A DNA stretch of 58,605 nt from Nocardioides sp. (GTDB lineage: Bacteria; Actinomycetota; Actinomycetes; Propionibacteriales; Nocardioidaceae): positions 1-58,605 of the forward strand of contig JAFMQY010000002.1 in NCBI GenBank assembly GCA_017354415.1. Direction: 5' to 3'. Under the pieces are notes generated by a model, which worked only from the letters and a program-made list of their open reading frames with translations, did no database searches and had not been told where the DNA came from. The translations under genes and the position numbers were made by a program. Of this stretch, positions 14,661 through 23,442 are shown one piece after another. Each line of letters starts with the position of its first letter. Position 1 is the first letter of the stretch.

Positions 14661-17093
14661 CTAGGTCACGTTGACGGGGATCCTGGTGACCGTGCTGACC
14701 TGCTCGTAACCGCGGTAGACGATCTTCAGGGTGTGCGTCCCCCTGACCATGCGCCGCAGCAGGCGGCTGCCGTGGCCGTTGGTGACGGCGACCCGTCCGA
14801 GGAACCGCTTGCCCACCGATACCCTCGCGTGCCCGCTCGGTGACGGCAGCCCGGGCGCGGTGACCGTCAGGTCGAGCAGCACCCGGCTGCGGCGCATCGA
14901 GGTGGTCGGGTCGAGCTTCGGGGTGGACCGGACGTCACCGACGGCGAGAGAGCGCCTGGCGTGCGTCACCCAGTGGTGCGCCGTCATCGTCACCACGACA
15001 TGCAGGCGGTGGCCCACGTCGCGCGCCCGCACGACGTAGGTCTTGTCGCGTGCAGCGTGGATGGGCTGGTCGTCGCGGTACCACCGGTAGTGCCGTGTCG
15101 CGTCCTTCGGCACCACCCCGGTGACGTGGGCCTCCAGGGTCCGGCCGACGACCGCGGTGCCGGAGATGGTCGGCTGGTCGAAGGCGACGGTGCCGAGCAC
15201 GACCCGGTCGGTCGGGGCCGACGACGCCGACGCGGCGGTGTAGCCGGCGTGCTTCGCGGTCACGACGACATGGATCCGTTGCCCTGCCTTGCCCGCGGTC
15301 ACGACGTACGACGACCCGGTGGCACCGGCGATGGCCGTGTTGCCGGCGTACCACTGGTACCGCAGGGTGGTCGGCGTGATCGACCACGAGCCGCTGGTCG
15401 TGGTCAGCCGTTCGCCGTCGACCGCCTCGCCGGAGATCTTCGGGAGCGCGGTGTTGTGGATGACGCCGCGCGCGACGACCGCGGTCGGGGGGCTCGACAC
15501 GTCGGCCGTCACGTAGCCCGGTCGCGAGGCGATGACCTTGACGGCGACCTTCTTGCCCAGGTCCTGGGGGCGGGGGGTGAACGTGCGTCGAGTGGCGCCG
15601 GCGACCTTGGTGCCGTCGACCTTCCACTGGTAGGCGATCGTGGCGGTCGGGGTGAAGGTGCCGGGGTGGGCCGTCAGCTCGACACCGACCCGTGGTGTCC
15701 CGGTGACCGACGGCGCCACCGAGTTGAGGAGAGTGCCTCGCGCGACGGCGGTGGTCGGCGTCGACCTGGCGACGGCGTCGTCGTACCCCTTGAGGCTGAC
15801 GGTGACCTTGACCGAGATCTGCTTATGCAGGTCGTTCGGCGTCGGGGTGTACGACGAGACGGTGGCGCCGGTGATCGGCTTCCCGTCGGCGAGCCACTGG
15901 TAGGCGACCTGGCCGGCCGGGGCCCACGTGCCCGGATGGGCCGTCAGCGGCTGGCCGACCTGGGCCACGCCGGAGATGGAGGGCGGAGTGCGGTCCACGA
16001 TCTCGCCGGGGATGACCGCGTTCGTCGGCGCTGACAGTACGCGGAGGGTCCGGTAGCCGGGGGCGCTCGCGATCACCCGGAGCCTGAGCACTGCGTCGAG
16101 CTGGTCGGCGGTCGGCGTGAACGTCGTACCCGTTGCGTCGGCGATCGGCTTCCAGCCGGCCAACCACCGATAGCGCAGCTGGGTCGTGGGCTTGATCGTG
16201 CCGCTGGTCCCGCTGAGCTGGACGCCCACCTGTGCGGTGCCGGAGACCACGGGCTGGGTACTGCTGACGAACACGCCCTTGATGACGGAGTCGGTGGGGG
16301 CCGACCGCGCGGTGCCCGAGTGCGCGCCGGCCTTCGACGCGGTGACCTCGGCGCGGATCCTCTTCCCGAGCTGGTCTGCGGTCGGCTTGAACGCCCTGCT
16401 GGTGGCACCCGGGATGGGGACCCCGTCGGCGAGCCACTGGAAGCTGAAGGTGAGGTTCTTCGCGTTCCAGGTGCCGCGCGTGGTGGTCAACCTGACACCG
16501 ACCTGTGGCTTCCCCGACACCACCGGCACCCCGGTGTTGATGATCTGGGTGTCCTTGATGTGGATGAACCCGCTCGGCCACAGCGAGCTGCTGCTGGAGA
16601 TCGTGCGGGTGTCGTACTTCCCGGCGTGGAGGTAGTTGTACTCCTCGACGGTGATCGCTCCGTCGCCGACGGTCTCGACCCAGGCGACGTGCCCGCGCGA
16701 GGAGCCCGCGGAGCCGGCGGCCCACCAGGCGACAGCGCCTCGTGTGGGGTTGTTGTCGACCGGGACGCCCAGGGACTTGGCGGCGTTCCTCCAGTTCGAG
16801 GCGTTGCCCCAGTGCGCTCCGTGCCAGTAGTCGTTGAACGCGACCTTGTTCTCGGAGTTCAGCCGCCACGCGACCCACGACGTGCACTCGCGGTTGTAGA
16901 ACAGCCACGGGTCGACCAGGGAGTCCTGAGGTGCGTTCTTCAACCGGGACGGATAGTCGTCGACTCCGGACGCGGCGCTGACCGACTCCGGATGCAGCAC
17001 CGGCGCGAGGGCGGCGAGGACACCAAGCACGAGAACGGCGCTCGCCCGACGTGTCGAGGAGCCACGCCGAGTTGAACCCCGTTTGACACGCAT
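14661..17093 (-). CDS. Secreted CHAP-domain protein with six Ig-like repeats
   Basis: 810-aa exported protein. The basic N-terminus and hydrophobic core (SAVLVLGVLAALAPVL) with ESVSAAS form a signal peptide. A CHAP peptidase/amidase domain follows (about 45-175): catalytic Cys in FYNRECTSWVAWRL, His in SRGHVAWVE, with EEYNY after. Six tandem modules of about 85-90 residues come next, each built as PxVSGxxxVGxxLT...YQWLADGxPI..YTPTxxDLGKxIxVKVTAS, then a terminal beta-domain (SGHARVSVGKRFLGRV). CHAP enzymes cut peptidoglycan peptides or amide bonds, so a wall-remodelling or lytic role is likely, with the repeats as stalk or wall-binding region. No sortase motif or membrane anchor was seen. Confidence 0.87.
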   Translation of the reverse strand: MRVKRGSTRRGSSTRRASAVLVLGVLAALAPVLHPESVSAASGVDDYPSRLKNAPQDSLVDPWLFYNRECTSWVAWRLNSENKVAFNDYWHGAHWGNASNWRNAAKSLGVPVDNNPTRGAVAWWAAGSAGSSRGHVAWVETVGDGAITVEEYNYLHAGKYDTRTISSSSSLWPSGFIHIKDTQIINTGVPVVSGKPQVGVRLTTTRGTWNAKNLTFSFQWLADGVPIPGATSRAFKPTADQLGKRIRAEVTASKAGAHSGTARSAPTDSVIKGVFVSSTQPVVSGTAQVGVQLSGTSGTIKPTTQLRYRWLAGWKPIADATGTTFTPTADQLDAVLRLRVIASAPGYRTLRVLSAPTNAVIPGEIVDRTPPSISGVAQVGQPLTAHPGTWAPAGQVAYQWLADGKPITGATVSSYTPTPNDLHKQISVKVTVSLKGYDDAVARSTPTTAVARGTLLNSVAPSVTGTPRVGVELTAHPGTFTPTATIAYQWKVDGTKVAGATRRTFTPRPQDLGKKVAVKVIASRPGYVTADVSSPPTAVVARGVIHNTALPKISGEAVDGERLTTTSGSWSITPTTLRYQWYAGNTAIAGATGSSYVVTAGKAGQRIHVVVTAKHAGYTAASASSAPTDRVVLGTVAFDQPTISGTAVVGRTLEAHVTGVVPKDATRHYRWYRDDQPIHAARDKTYVVRARDVGHRLHVVVTMTAHHWVTHARRSLAVGDVRSTPKLDPTTSMRRSRVLLDLTVTAPGLPSPSGHARVSVGKRFLGRVAVTNGHGSRLLRRMVRGTHTLKIVYRGYEQVSTVTRIPVNVT

Positions 17094-17284
17094 GTGACAG
17101 ACGTTAACTGTGAGAACGAGGTGACGGGAGAGGGTACAGAGAACTACAAACCTGTGGTTTCGACGGGCTGACGGGGCGCCTCTCCACCCTGCGCGCCATC
17201 CCGGCCGCGTGGGTCTGGCGGTGAGCCGGCGCCCTTTTCGGCACCGCGAACGGTGGCTGACTCACCGCTGCGTGTCTGCGGCGG

Positions 17285-17428
17285 TGCCCCAGGCCAGAGT
17301 CGAACTGGCGGGCCTTTCGCCTTGGGTGGGGCCGGCTGCTCGTGGTCGTGCGGTGGTGCCCCAGGCCAGAGTCGAACTGGCGGGCCTTTCGCCTTGGGTG
17401 GGGCCGGCTGCTCGTGGTCGTGCGGTGG
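17285..17428 (-). repeat. Two 72-bp tandem repeats carrying degenerate tRNA-Arg 3' halves
   Basis: Two identical 72-bp units (17285-17356 and 17357-17428) lie directly downstream of the tRNA-Arg 3' end. Each begins with the last 26 nt of the tRNA (T arm and acceptor 3' strand, TGCCCCAGGCCAGAGTCGAA on the plus strand), then a diverged anticodon region; the D arm and 5' acceptor strand are lost. They are tRNA pseudogenes, probably scars of duplication or of repeated integration at the tRNA. The rest of the 17094-17428 spacer holds the CHAP gene upstream region and nothing else recognisable. Confidence 0.85.
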
Positions 17429-17501
17429 TGCCCCAGGCCAGAGTCGAACTGGCGACCTTTCGCTTAGGAGGCGGCTGCTCTATCCACTGAGCTACTGGGG
17501 C
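17429..17501 (-). tRNA. tRNA-Arg (anticodon CCT)
   Basis: Read on the minus strand: acceptor GCCCCAG/CTGGGGC, D arm GCTC..GAGC, anticodon loop CTCCTAA (CCU, arginine AGG), five-base variable loop, T arm GCCAG-TTCGACT-CTGGC, discriminator A, no encoded CCA. The arms total 73 nt. The anticodon stem is imperfect: GCCGC against GCGAA leaves the two outer pairs unpaired, where normal copies have GCGGC. The gene may be functional but weakened. Two degenerate copies of its 3' half follow. Confidence 0.88.
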
Positions 17502-17514
17502 GGGGGTTCGGAAT
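17494..17514. other. Candidate attachment site at the tRNA-Arg 5' end
   Basis: A 21-bp sequence starting ACTGGGGC inside the tRNA and ending GGTTCGGAAT recurs in direct orientation at 45462-45482 with two mismatches. Overlapping it, GGGGGTTCGGAATTACAG (17502-17519) recurs inverted at 45444-45461 with one mismatch. TCGGAATTAC is repeated again at 17520-17529. The intervening 28 kb is accessory in content, so this may be one end of an island. Confidence 0.4.
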
Positions 17515-17653
17515 TACAGTCGGAATTACCCTCGGGATAACAAGGGTGTCGTTCCAATCAGAATGGAAGACCCCAACCGACGTCAGTATGCCTCAGACCG
17601 GCGAGGCCCCAACCGATCGGGCCGGGGGACACCACCGCAGGGACGCGTCAACC

Positions 17654-17675
17654 CGGCGGATTGGGGCACGTCGCC
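17654..17675. repeat. Dispersed 22-bp repeat, copy 1 (possible IS end)
   Basis: CGGCGGATTGGGGCACGTCG with two further bases resembles copies at 18690 and 32315. Similar GTGGGACACCTC sequences occur at ends of IS21-like elements, but no transposase is near. The rest of 17502-17861 has no supportable gene; the 61-codon ORF at 17563 lacks coding character. Confidence 0.4.
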
Positions 17676-17861
17676 GCGGCGAAGCCTCCAAGGTCCTTGG
17701 GCGCTGACGATTTGTTCGAGCTCCGTCCGAAGTGCCCTGCCGCGATGATCGCCGCCGGCATTAACGCGCTCGTCGCGGGTACTGCGTAGGACTGTTCACC
17801 TGTGGTGGCCGTGCGGCGCATCGCCTGGGGCCATCTCCCTGATAATTGAGGAGGTCTTCTG

Positions 17862-18617
17862 ATGAGGATTGCTGTGAGCGGTGCGAGTGGGACGGTCGGC
17901 CGCCATGTCGTCAATGCCGCTGAACGGCGCGATCACGAGGTCGTGCGTCTGAGCCGTGCCGACGGCGTGGACCTGACCCACGCCGACACGCTGGCGGGGG
18001 CACTGCAAGGCGCGGACGTGGTGATCGACGCGTGCAACGCGTCGACGATCGAGGAGGGGCCGGCGCGTGAGTTCTTCACCACCGTTGCCGGCAACCTGCA
18101 GCGCGAGGGTGCCCAGCAGGGTGTGGAGCGGATCGTGACTTTGTCGATCGTCGGCATCGATGACGCGGACTTCGGCTACTGCCGCGCCAAGGTGGGCCAC
18201 GAGCGCGCGGCGGCATCCGGGACGGTCCCGCACACCATCGTCCGGGCCAGCCAACTCCACGAGCTTCCGGGACAGCTGATCGGACTGACGCGCCACGATC
18301 ACCAGGCGAGCGTTTTCGATGCCGAGTCGCAGACAGTAGCCGCATCGTCTGTCGCCGAGGCGCTTGTCGATGTAGCAGAACGCTCGCCCGGTGAACGCGG
18401 ATCGGACCTGGCTGGACCTGAGCCTGCGGCAAACCTTGTAGATCTGGGCCGCGCTTTCATCGCCCGGCGAGGCGTCGACCTGCAGGTACAGCCCGACACC
18501 GAGACGATGAGCGGGATCCCCGCTGGCGGACTGCTGCCGGGCTCAGACGTCACCGTGATCGGTCCGACCTTCGCCGACTGGCTGGATTCACCCGACGCCG
18601 CAGCCCTTCCCATCTAA
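17862..18617 (+). CDS. Atypical SDR / NmrA-like NAD(P)-binding oxidoreductase
   Basis: 251 aa. MRIAVSGASGTVGRHVVNAA is the glycine-rich NAD(P) motif of atypical short-chain dehydrogenases; VIDACNAS, IVTLSIVGIDD and YCRAKVGHERAAA follow the NmrA/SDR-a5 layout, and the usual Tyr-Lys pair is reduced to YxxxK in this form. ATG 17862 has GAGGAGG eight nt upstream. Related proteins are annotated as NmrA-family or nucleoside-sugar epimerase-like, without a defined substrate. It stands alone at the edge of the putative island. Confidence 0.85.
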   Translation: MRIAVSGASGTVGRHVVNAAERRDHEVVRLSRADGVDLTHADTLAGALQGADVVIDACNASTIEEGPAREFFTTVAGNLQREGAQQGVERIVTLSIVGIDDADFGYCRAKVGHERAAASGTVPHTIVRASQLHELPGQLIGLTRHDHQASVFDAESQTVAASSVAEALVDVAERSPGERGSDLAGPEPAANLVDLGRAFIARRGVDLQVQPDTETMSGIPAGGLLPGSDVTVIGPTFADWLDSPDAAALPI

Positions 18618-18689
18618 CGGACCGCCGCACGGCGGCGGAGCCACTCAGTGCAACCACCGCAGTGTCGGTTGGGACCCATGCCGATAGAC

Positions 18690-18711
18690 CGGCGGAATGG
18701 GACACCTCGCC
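18690..18711. repeat. Dispersed 22-bp repeat, copy 2 (possible IS end)
   Basis: CGGCGGAATGGGACACCTCG plus two bases differs from copy 1 at three positions and from copy 3 (32315) at four or fewer. It lies in the 184-bp gap after the reductase gene. It could be a solo IS terminus or an operator. Confidence 0.4.
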
Positions 18712-18801
18712 AGGCAAGGGAAGAGGGTAGGGATCGATCCGAGACGACTGTGGGGGGCCTGCGTTGATCGGCGGGGTGAAGGTCTTGTGTCTTGCCGCGG
18801 G

Positions 18802-20112
18802 CTACGGGGCAACCCCGAAGCCAGCGTGGTCCGCGATAGTCAGTTGGTAGGCCCAGTAGGTCTCCATGTCGTCCAGCCACTCGACCGGCAGACCCGCATG
18901 CTCGATCCGGATCGTGGTCCACGGTTCGCCATCGCGCTGCGACTGGGTCAGCGAGACCGTCATGATCGAATCGGCCGCCAGGACAGGGTTGTTGTCCCGG
19001 GTTGCGTTCCCGTTCGCTCCCCTGGGCTGCATCCAGTTCCACCGGCGCACCGCTCGGGCCGGCTTGTCGACCTCGACGAAGGACGAGCGGATGGCGCCGT
19101 TTCTGCCCGTCAGCTGGTCGGGATGGTCAACCGAGTAGCACCAGATGTCTTTGTCCAGCTCGTAGTTCACCCATGCGCCACCCCATATCCACGACGAGGG
19201 CAGGTGCGATCCCGGCTCCGGGGTCCACAGGTGGCTCCAGGAGTCCAGATACGCACAGTCGCGGAAGAGCTTGCGGCGCGTGCCCCGGATCGTCCGCTCC
19301 ACCGCCACCACGGACCCGAGCTCGCCCGACAGCACCCGCGCACCCGGGTCGCCCTCCACGTCTCGGCCGATCCGAGCCGCGGCGGCCAGCCCCGCCTCAC
19401 CCTCGGGAATCACCAGGGCCGGGGCAGTTGCGTCCTCGACGGGGGGGTAGCACAGCGATGGTGCCTGGAAGAACTCCGACTCGAGCACGGAGGCGACGTG
19501 GTCAACGGTCAGCTCGACCCCGGTCACGAGCTCGGCCATGGCGAGCCCTGCGGCAAACGGGTCTGCGCGTTTGTTGTCTGTGCCGTCCTCCTCGATGTCC
19601 TCCCAGGCTGCGTCGAACATCGGGCGAAGCTCGGCCGGCACCCTGTCCGGATCGCGCAGGAAGATGAACTCGTCGTCGTCGAAGATCAGCTCGCCGGTGC
19701 GGGCACACCCGAAGCGGTAGTGGGCCTGGATGTTGCCGCGGACCACCGCCGCCGCCCCGGCCTTCGACAACCAAGCCAGGTCGGTCAAGGACGGGTCGCC
19801 GTAGCCCGACAGCTCGACCGCGATCACGCCACCGGGAACCTCCACCGCAGCCCACGCCGTCGACCTCTCGTCGGTGTCCCAGGCGTCCTCCGCCGGACTC
19901 GACAGATCGGCGCCAAGGCTGGCCAGGACGGCATCGCGCGTCACGCCGGACGCCACCACAACCGTGAGGGACTCGGTGTCTGGGAACGTGGACACCACCT
20001 GCTCGTAGAACTCGATGCTCGCCGCCACGGCCGGAGCATACGGCTGCGAGGACAGCCGCCAGGACACACCGTCTTCGAGAACGACACACTGGCATCCCCG
20101 CAACGGAGCCAT
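18802..20112 (-). CDS. DUF6461-like protein with an unassigned C-terminal domain
   Basis: 436 aa from ATG 20112 (MAPLRGCQCVV); the 625-codon track ORF has a Pro/Arg-rich low-quality extension, and no clear ribosome site fixes the start. The N-terminal half (STAWAAVEVPGGVIAVELSG, AHYRFGCARTGELIFDDDEF, FAAGLAMAELVTGVELT) resembles DUF6461, a family common in actinomycetes next to immunity or regulatory genes. The C-terminal half (WSHLWTPEPGSHLPSSWIWG, DIWCYSVDHPD, TTIRIEHAGLP) is a separate domain I do not recognise; RIEHAGLP recalls SRPBCC proteins. No signal peptide or membrane segment. Function unknown. Confidence 0.6.
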   Translation of the reverse strand: MAPLRGCQCVVLEDGVSWRLSSQPYAPAVAASIEFYEQVVSTFPDTESLTVVVASGVTRDAVLASLGADLSSPAEDAWDTDERSTAWAAVEVPGGVIAVELSGYGDPSLTDLAWLSKAGAAAVVRGNIQAHYRFGCARTGELIFDDDEFIFLRDPDRVPAELRPMFDAAWEDIEEDGTDNKRADPFAAGLAMAELVTGVELTVDHVASVLESEFFQAPSLCYPPVEDATAPALVIPEGEAGLAAAARIGRDVEGDPGARVLSGELGSVVAVERTIRGTRRKLFRDCAYLDSWSHLWTPEPGSHLPSSWIWGGAWVNYELDKDIWCYSVDHPDQLTGRNGAIRSSFVEVDKPARAVRRWNWMQPRGANGNATRDNNPVLAADSIMTVSLTQSQRDGEPWTTIRIEHAGLPVEWLDDMETYWAYQLTIADHAGFGVAP

Positions 20113-20393
20113 CCACGACCCGCGTGACCCGGACCCGCGCTCAGCGGCGTCTCCTTGCCCGATCGCACGCCGGCGGTGAGACGCATCTTTGGGGCTTCTG
20201 GCTACGTGTCCGCGTCGCCCCATGCTGTGATGGTCAGCCGTCCCTTTCATGGGCACTTCCCCCCGCTGTGGCGGCGGCCGGGGGAGAGGGAGCCTGTGCG
20301 GGAGGCTTTGCCTGCGAGGGCTCGCTCGGGGACGGTCATGCGCGTATAACTCTCCTGGGCGCATGCGTCGGGTTGCGTCTGGGGAGGGTGACG

Positions 20394-23186
20394 GTGAGGC
20401 GTCGACGGCTGGGGGTTCTCGGGGTGTCCGCATTCGTGGTGGGCGTCGTCGCTGCCGGCTACGTGGCTCCTGCCCATGCCGACGAGGACGCTGAGTCGCG
20501 GACGGCATTGTCGCTCCAGGGGTTCTCAGACGCGGTTGTGGATGATGCCCGGGGGTGGGTCTATGTCTCGGGTGGGCCGAGCGAGGATCACCTCGTGGCG
20601 ATCCGGCCGGACGGCAGCCAGGCACGTGACATTCCCGTCGCCGGGGTGACGAACCTTGCGGTGAGCGAGGATGGGTCACGCCTGGCGGCCTCGATCCCGT
20701 CGGCGCACGAGATCGCGGTGGTGGACACCGGAACGGACGAGGTGATGACGTACCCAGCCCAGGGATGCCCCGCGGCGCTGGCGATCGTCGGCTCCAAGGT
20801 GTGGTTCGCCGACACCTGCGACGGAGGGTTCACGAGGCTGCACGACCTGGACCTCGCCACGGGCACGGGTGGGTCCGAGTTCGGCTATCCGGTCGGATAT
20901 CTCCACGATCCGGGGATCTATGCGGTGCCGGGCACCCACCAGGTGCTCGTGTTCGGCACCGGTGGCGCGGACCTGAGCGTCTTCGACGCCGACACCGGCC
21001 AGCTGATCTCTCAAGCTCAGGCTAGTGCGAGCGCCACGCGGCGTCCGGTGGTCTTCGGTCCCGATCCCGACACGGTGCTGCTCGGGATGCAGGAGTATCA
21101 CCTTCCCGACCTGACTGCGCTCGGGACCATCCAGTTCTCCGACTCCGCCCGGCAGTTGCTCACCGCCGACGACAACTACCTTGTCGCTGCGAGCAACGAG
21201 GGTGGCTTCGAAGTATTCGACCGCGGCACTACCGATCTGCTCAACACCGTCCAGTTCGGCGGTGACCAGAACCGTGTCGTCGTGAGGGTCGCCCTGGCGC
21301 AGGGCAACTTGCTGGCGTTCGCCTACGTCGACGGTGCCATGCAGATGTATGAGGAGCCCACCCCGGGGATCCCGGCACCCACGTTGACCGCGGAGGTCGA
21401 ACAGCCGGTGGTCATCGAGCACCAGACGACTCTGTCCGGCACGCTGAGCGAGGCCGGGTCGCCGGTGTCCGGCTCACAGGTCACGGTCCGTCGGCAGTTC
21501 AGCCGCGACGTCCTCGCGAGCACGGTCACCGACGCGACCGGGGCCTGGGAAGTTCCTTACACCTTCGACACCTCTGGCGGTGAGTACCTCACGGTCACTG
21601 CGGCCGGGGCGGGATCACACAAGGCCGCGGTCACCCAGCTTTCCTTCTACGTCCAGAAGCTGATGCCGGCGTTCGCCCTGCAGGGGCCGGACTCCGTCAC
21701 GCCTGGGAGCTCCATCGACGTGCACGGCGTCCTGAGCGCCGACGGCGTCGCGCTCGGAGGCCGGGACCTCACCTGGAACGCCACCTGCCCGTCCGACTAC
21801 ACCACGCTCCTCCCACACGGATCCCTCACCACACAGCCCGACGGCACCTTCACGCTCAGCTACGACCCCGGTCGCTGCGCGGAGCCACAGCTCGAGGTCT
21901 CCTACGCCGGCGACGACCGGGTCTACGACGGTTTCGAGACCGTGAGCACGCACGTCAGCTGGCACATCGCCCATGTCAGTCTGTCGTTGCCCGCCTTGGC
22001 GTACGTCGGCGACGACGTCCACGCCACGGCGTTCGCGACCGTCGACGGCGAGCATGTGGGCGGCCTCCCGGTACACGTAGAGGTTCGAGTTCCCGGTGAG
22101 CCCTACCAGGAGTTTGTGGGCACCACCAGGGCCGACGGGTCGATGCCGTTCACCTTCGACACCCCGACCCATGGCAGCTACGGCATCACTGTCTGGGTCG
22201 CCGACACCGACGACATCCTCGGAGACACCGTAGACACGACCATGAACGTCGCGCAGGTGACCAGCGACCTCTCCGTAGAAATCTCGTCCACCGAGGTCAC
22301 GCTCGGAGGCTCGTTCACCTTCACCGGACAGCTGACCCACGCCGACGGTGCCTCTGCTGTGGGATCGACGATCCGCATCGCCGTCATGGACGCGTCGGGC
22401 TCCACGACACTGCGGACCCTCACCACCACCACCGCAGCGGACGGCTCCTTCCAGCTCACCGACACTCCCACCTCTCCGGGTCAGCTGGCCTACGACGTCA
22501 GCTATGACGGCGACCCGCCGCGCTACGCAGCCGTTCGGGGCACCTACAGTGCATTCGTCGTCGTCGACAAGATCACCCCACACATCAGCCTCGAGACCGA
22601 CAGGCCCTCCTACGCCGCCGGTGACCAAGCCACCCTCCACGTGGACCTCACCGACTCCACGTCACGTCAGGTGATCGTCACCGCGACCCGCGAGGGCGAA
22701 CAGCCACAGGTCCTCTTCACCGGTACCGTGCCCGACGACGGCCTGACCCTGCGGCGCACGATGGCTCGTACCGAGACCATCACGGCTACGACACCGGCCG
22801 ATGACACGCACTCCTCCGCCGACGCCTCGGTGACCACCCCTGTCCGCCTCGTGATGGCGACCTACCCCCGCCGCCCCCTCGCCTGGCGCGGCCAGACCGC
22901 CGTCTTCGCCTCCGACGACGACCCGGTCTTCCGCGGCCGCCAGGCCAAACCGCGCAGGCTCGACATCCAGGTGGTCTTCCAGGTCCAGCGACACACCGAC
23001 ACCGGGTGGAGGTCCGTGGTCACCTCCAAACCGGAAGGCTTCGACCCGGACGGCCGCACAGGATGGACCTTCGTCCACCACCACCGAGCTGGCGTCACCT
23101 ATCGCGTCCGCACCCGGTTCGCCGGGGACCCCGGCAACGCGACCTCGACGAGCAATTGGCTGCACTTCCGGTTCCGCCGATCCTGA
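20394..23186 (+). CDS. Secreted beta-propeller protein with tandem Ig-like domains
   Basis: 930 aa. GTG 20394 is preferred because GGGGAGG sits 6 nt upstream; the result begins MRRRRLGVLGVSAFVVGVVAAGYVAPAHAD, a clear signal peptide ending in AHAD. Residues about 40-330 form a YVTN-like beta-propeller (repeated VYVSGGPSEDHLVAI, LAVSEDGSRLAASIP, HEIAVVDTGTDEV). At least five Ig-like domains of about 95 residues follow, with recurring GSxxxVxGxL...DGxF.L.YD patterns. No cell-wall sorting motif or C-terminal anchor was seen. Likely a surface or adhesion-type protein; no enzymatic motif is visible. About 280 bp without a gene separate it from the divergent DUF6461-like gene. Confidence 0.8.
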   Translation: MRRRRLGVLGVSAFVVGVVAAGYVAPAHADEDAESRTALSLQGFSDAVVDDARGWVYVSGGPSEDHLVAIRPDGSQARDIPVAGVTNLAVSEDGSRLAASIPSAHEIAVVDTGTDEVMTYPAQGCPAALAIVGSKVWFADTCDGGFTRLHDLDLATGTGGSEFGYPVGYLHDPGIYAVPGTHQVLVFGTGGADLSVFDADTGQLISQAQASASATRRPVVFGPDPDTVLLGMQEYHLPDLTALGTIQFSDSARQLLTADDNYLVAASNEGGFEVFDRGTTDLLNTVQFGGDQNRVVVRVALAQGNLLAFAYVDGAMQMYEEPTPGIPAPTLTAEVEQPVVIEHQTTLSGTLSEAGSPVSGSQVTVRRQFSRDVLASTVTDATGAWEVPYTFDTSGGEYLTVTAAGAGSHKAAVTQLSFYVQKLMPAFALQGPDSVTPGSSIDVHGVLSADGVALGGRDLTWNATCPSDYTTLLPHGSLTTQPDGTFTLSYDPGRCAEPQLEVSYAGDDRVYDGFETVSTHVSWHIAHVSLSLPALAYVGDDVHATAFATVDGEHVGGLPVHVEVRVPGEPYQEFVGTTRADGSMPFTFDTPTHGSYGITVWVADTDDILGDTVDTTMNVAQVTSDLSVEISSTEVTLGGSFTFTGQLTHADGASAVGSTIRIAVMDASGSTTLRTLTTTTAADGSFQLTDTPTSPGQLAYDVSYDGDPPRYAAVRGTYSAFVVVDKITPHISLETDRPSYAAGDQATLHVDLTDSTSRQVIVTATREGEQPQVLFTGTVPDDGLTLRRTMARTETITATTPADDTHSSADASVTTPVRLVMATYPRRPLAWRGQTAVFASDDDPVFRGRQAKPRRLDIQVVFQVQRHTDTGWRSVVTSKPEGFDPDGRTGWTFVHHHRAGVTYRVRTRFAGDPGNATSTSNWLHFRFRRS

Positions 23187-23442
23187 GCCGACGGCAAGCG
23201 GTCGACCCGAGCCGGAGGCACAGGCGAAGACGGGCTGCACCGGCAGATGGCCCAGGCAAGTTACGCCCAGATCGCGGTCAGTGCTCGCGTGACACGACCG
23301 CTGTCGCGGCGATTAGACGCACCTTTAGCGACGTGAAGTGAGCGGGCTGGTGTCGTCGAGACCAACGTCGGTGGTCACTGCAATCCTGAGTCATGCGAGC
23401 CAACCTGACCTTGGCCGGCCTGGTCGCGTCCGTTGAAGTGCT

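Noticed and set aside
17094-17200. c-di-AMP (ydaO) riboswitch upstream of the CHAP gene
   Set aside because: Expected for wall hydrolases in actinobacteria, but the conserved core motifs are not visible.
17285-17501. Short CRISPR-like array
   Set aside because: The repeats are 72-bp head-to-tail copies of a tRNA portion with no spacers.
17563-17748. 61-aa plus-strand ORF after the tRNA
   Set aside because: No coding signature; overlaps the IS-end-like repeat; intergenic.
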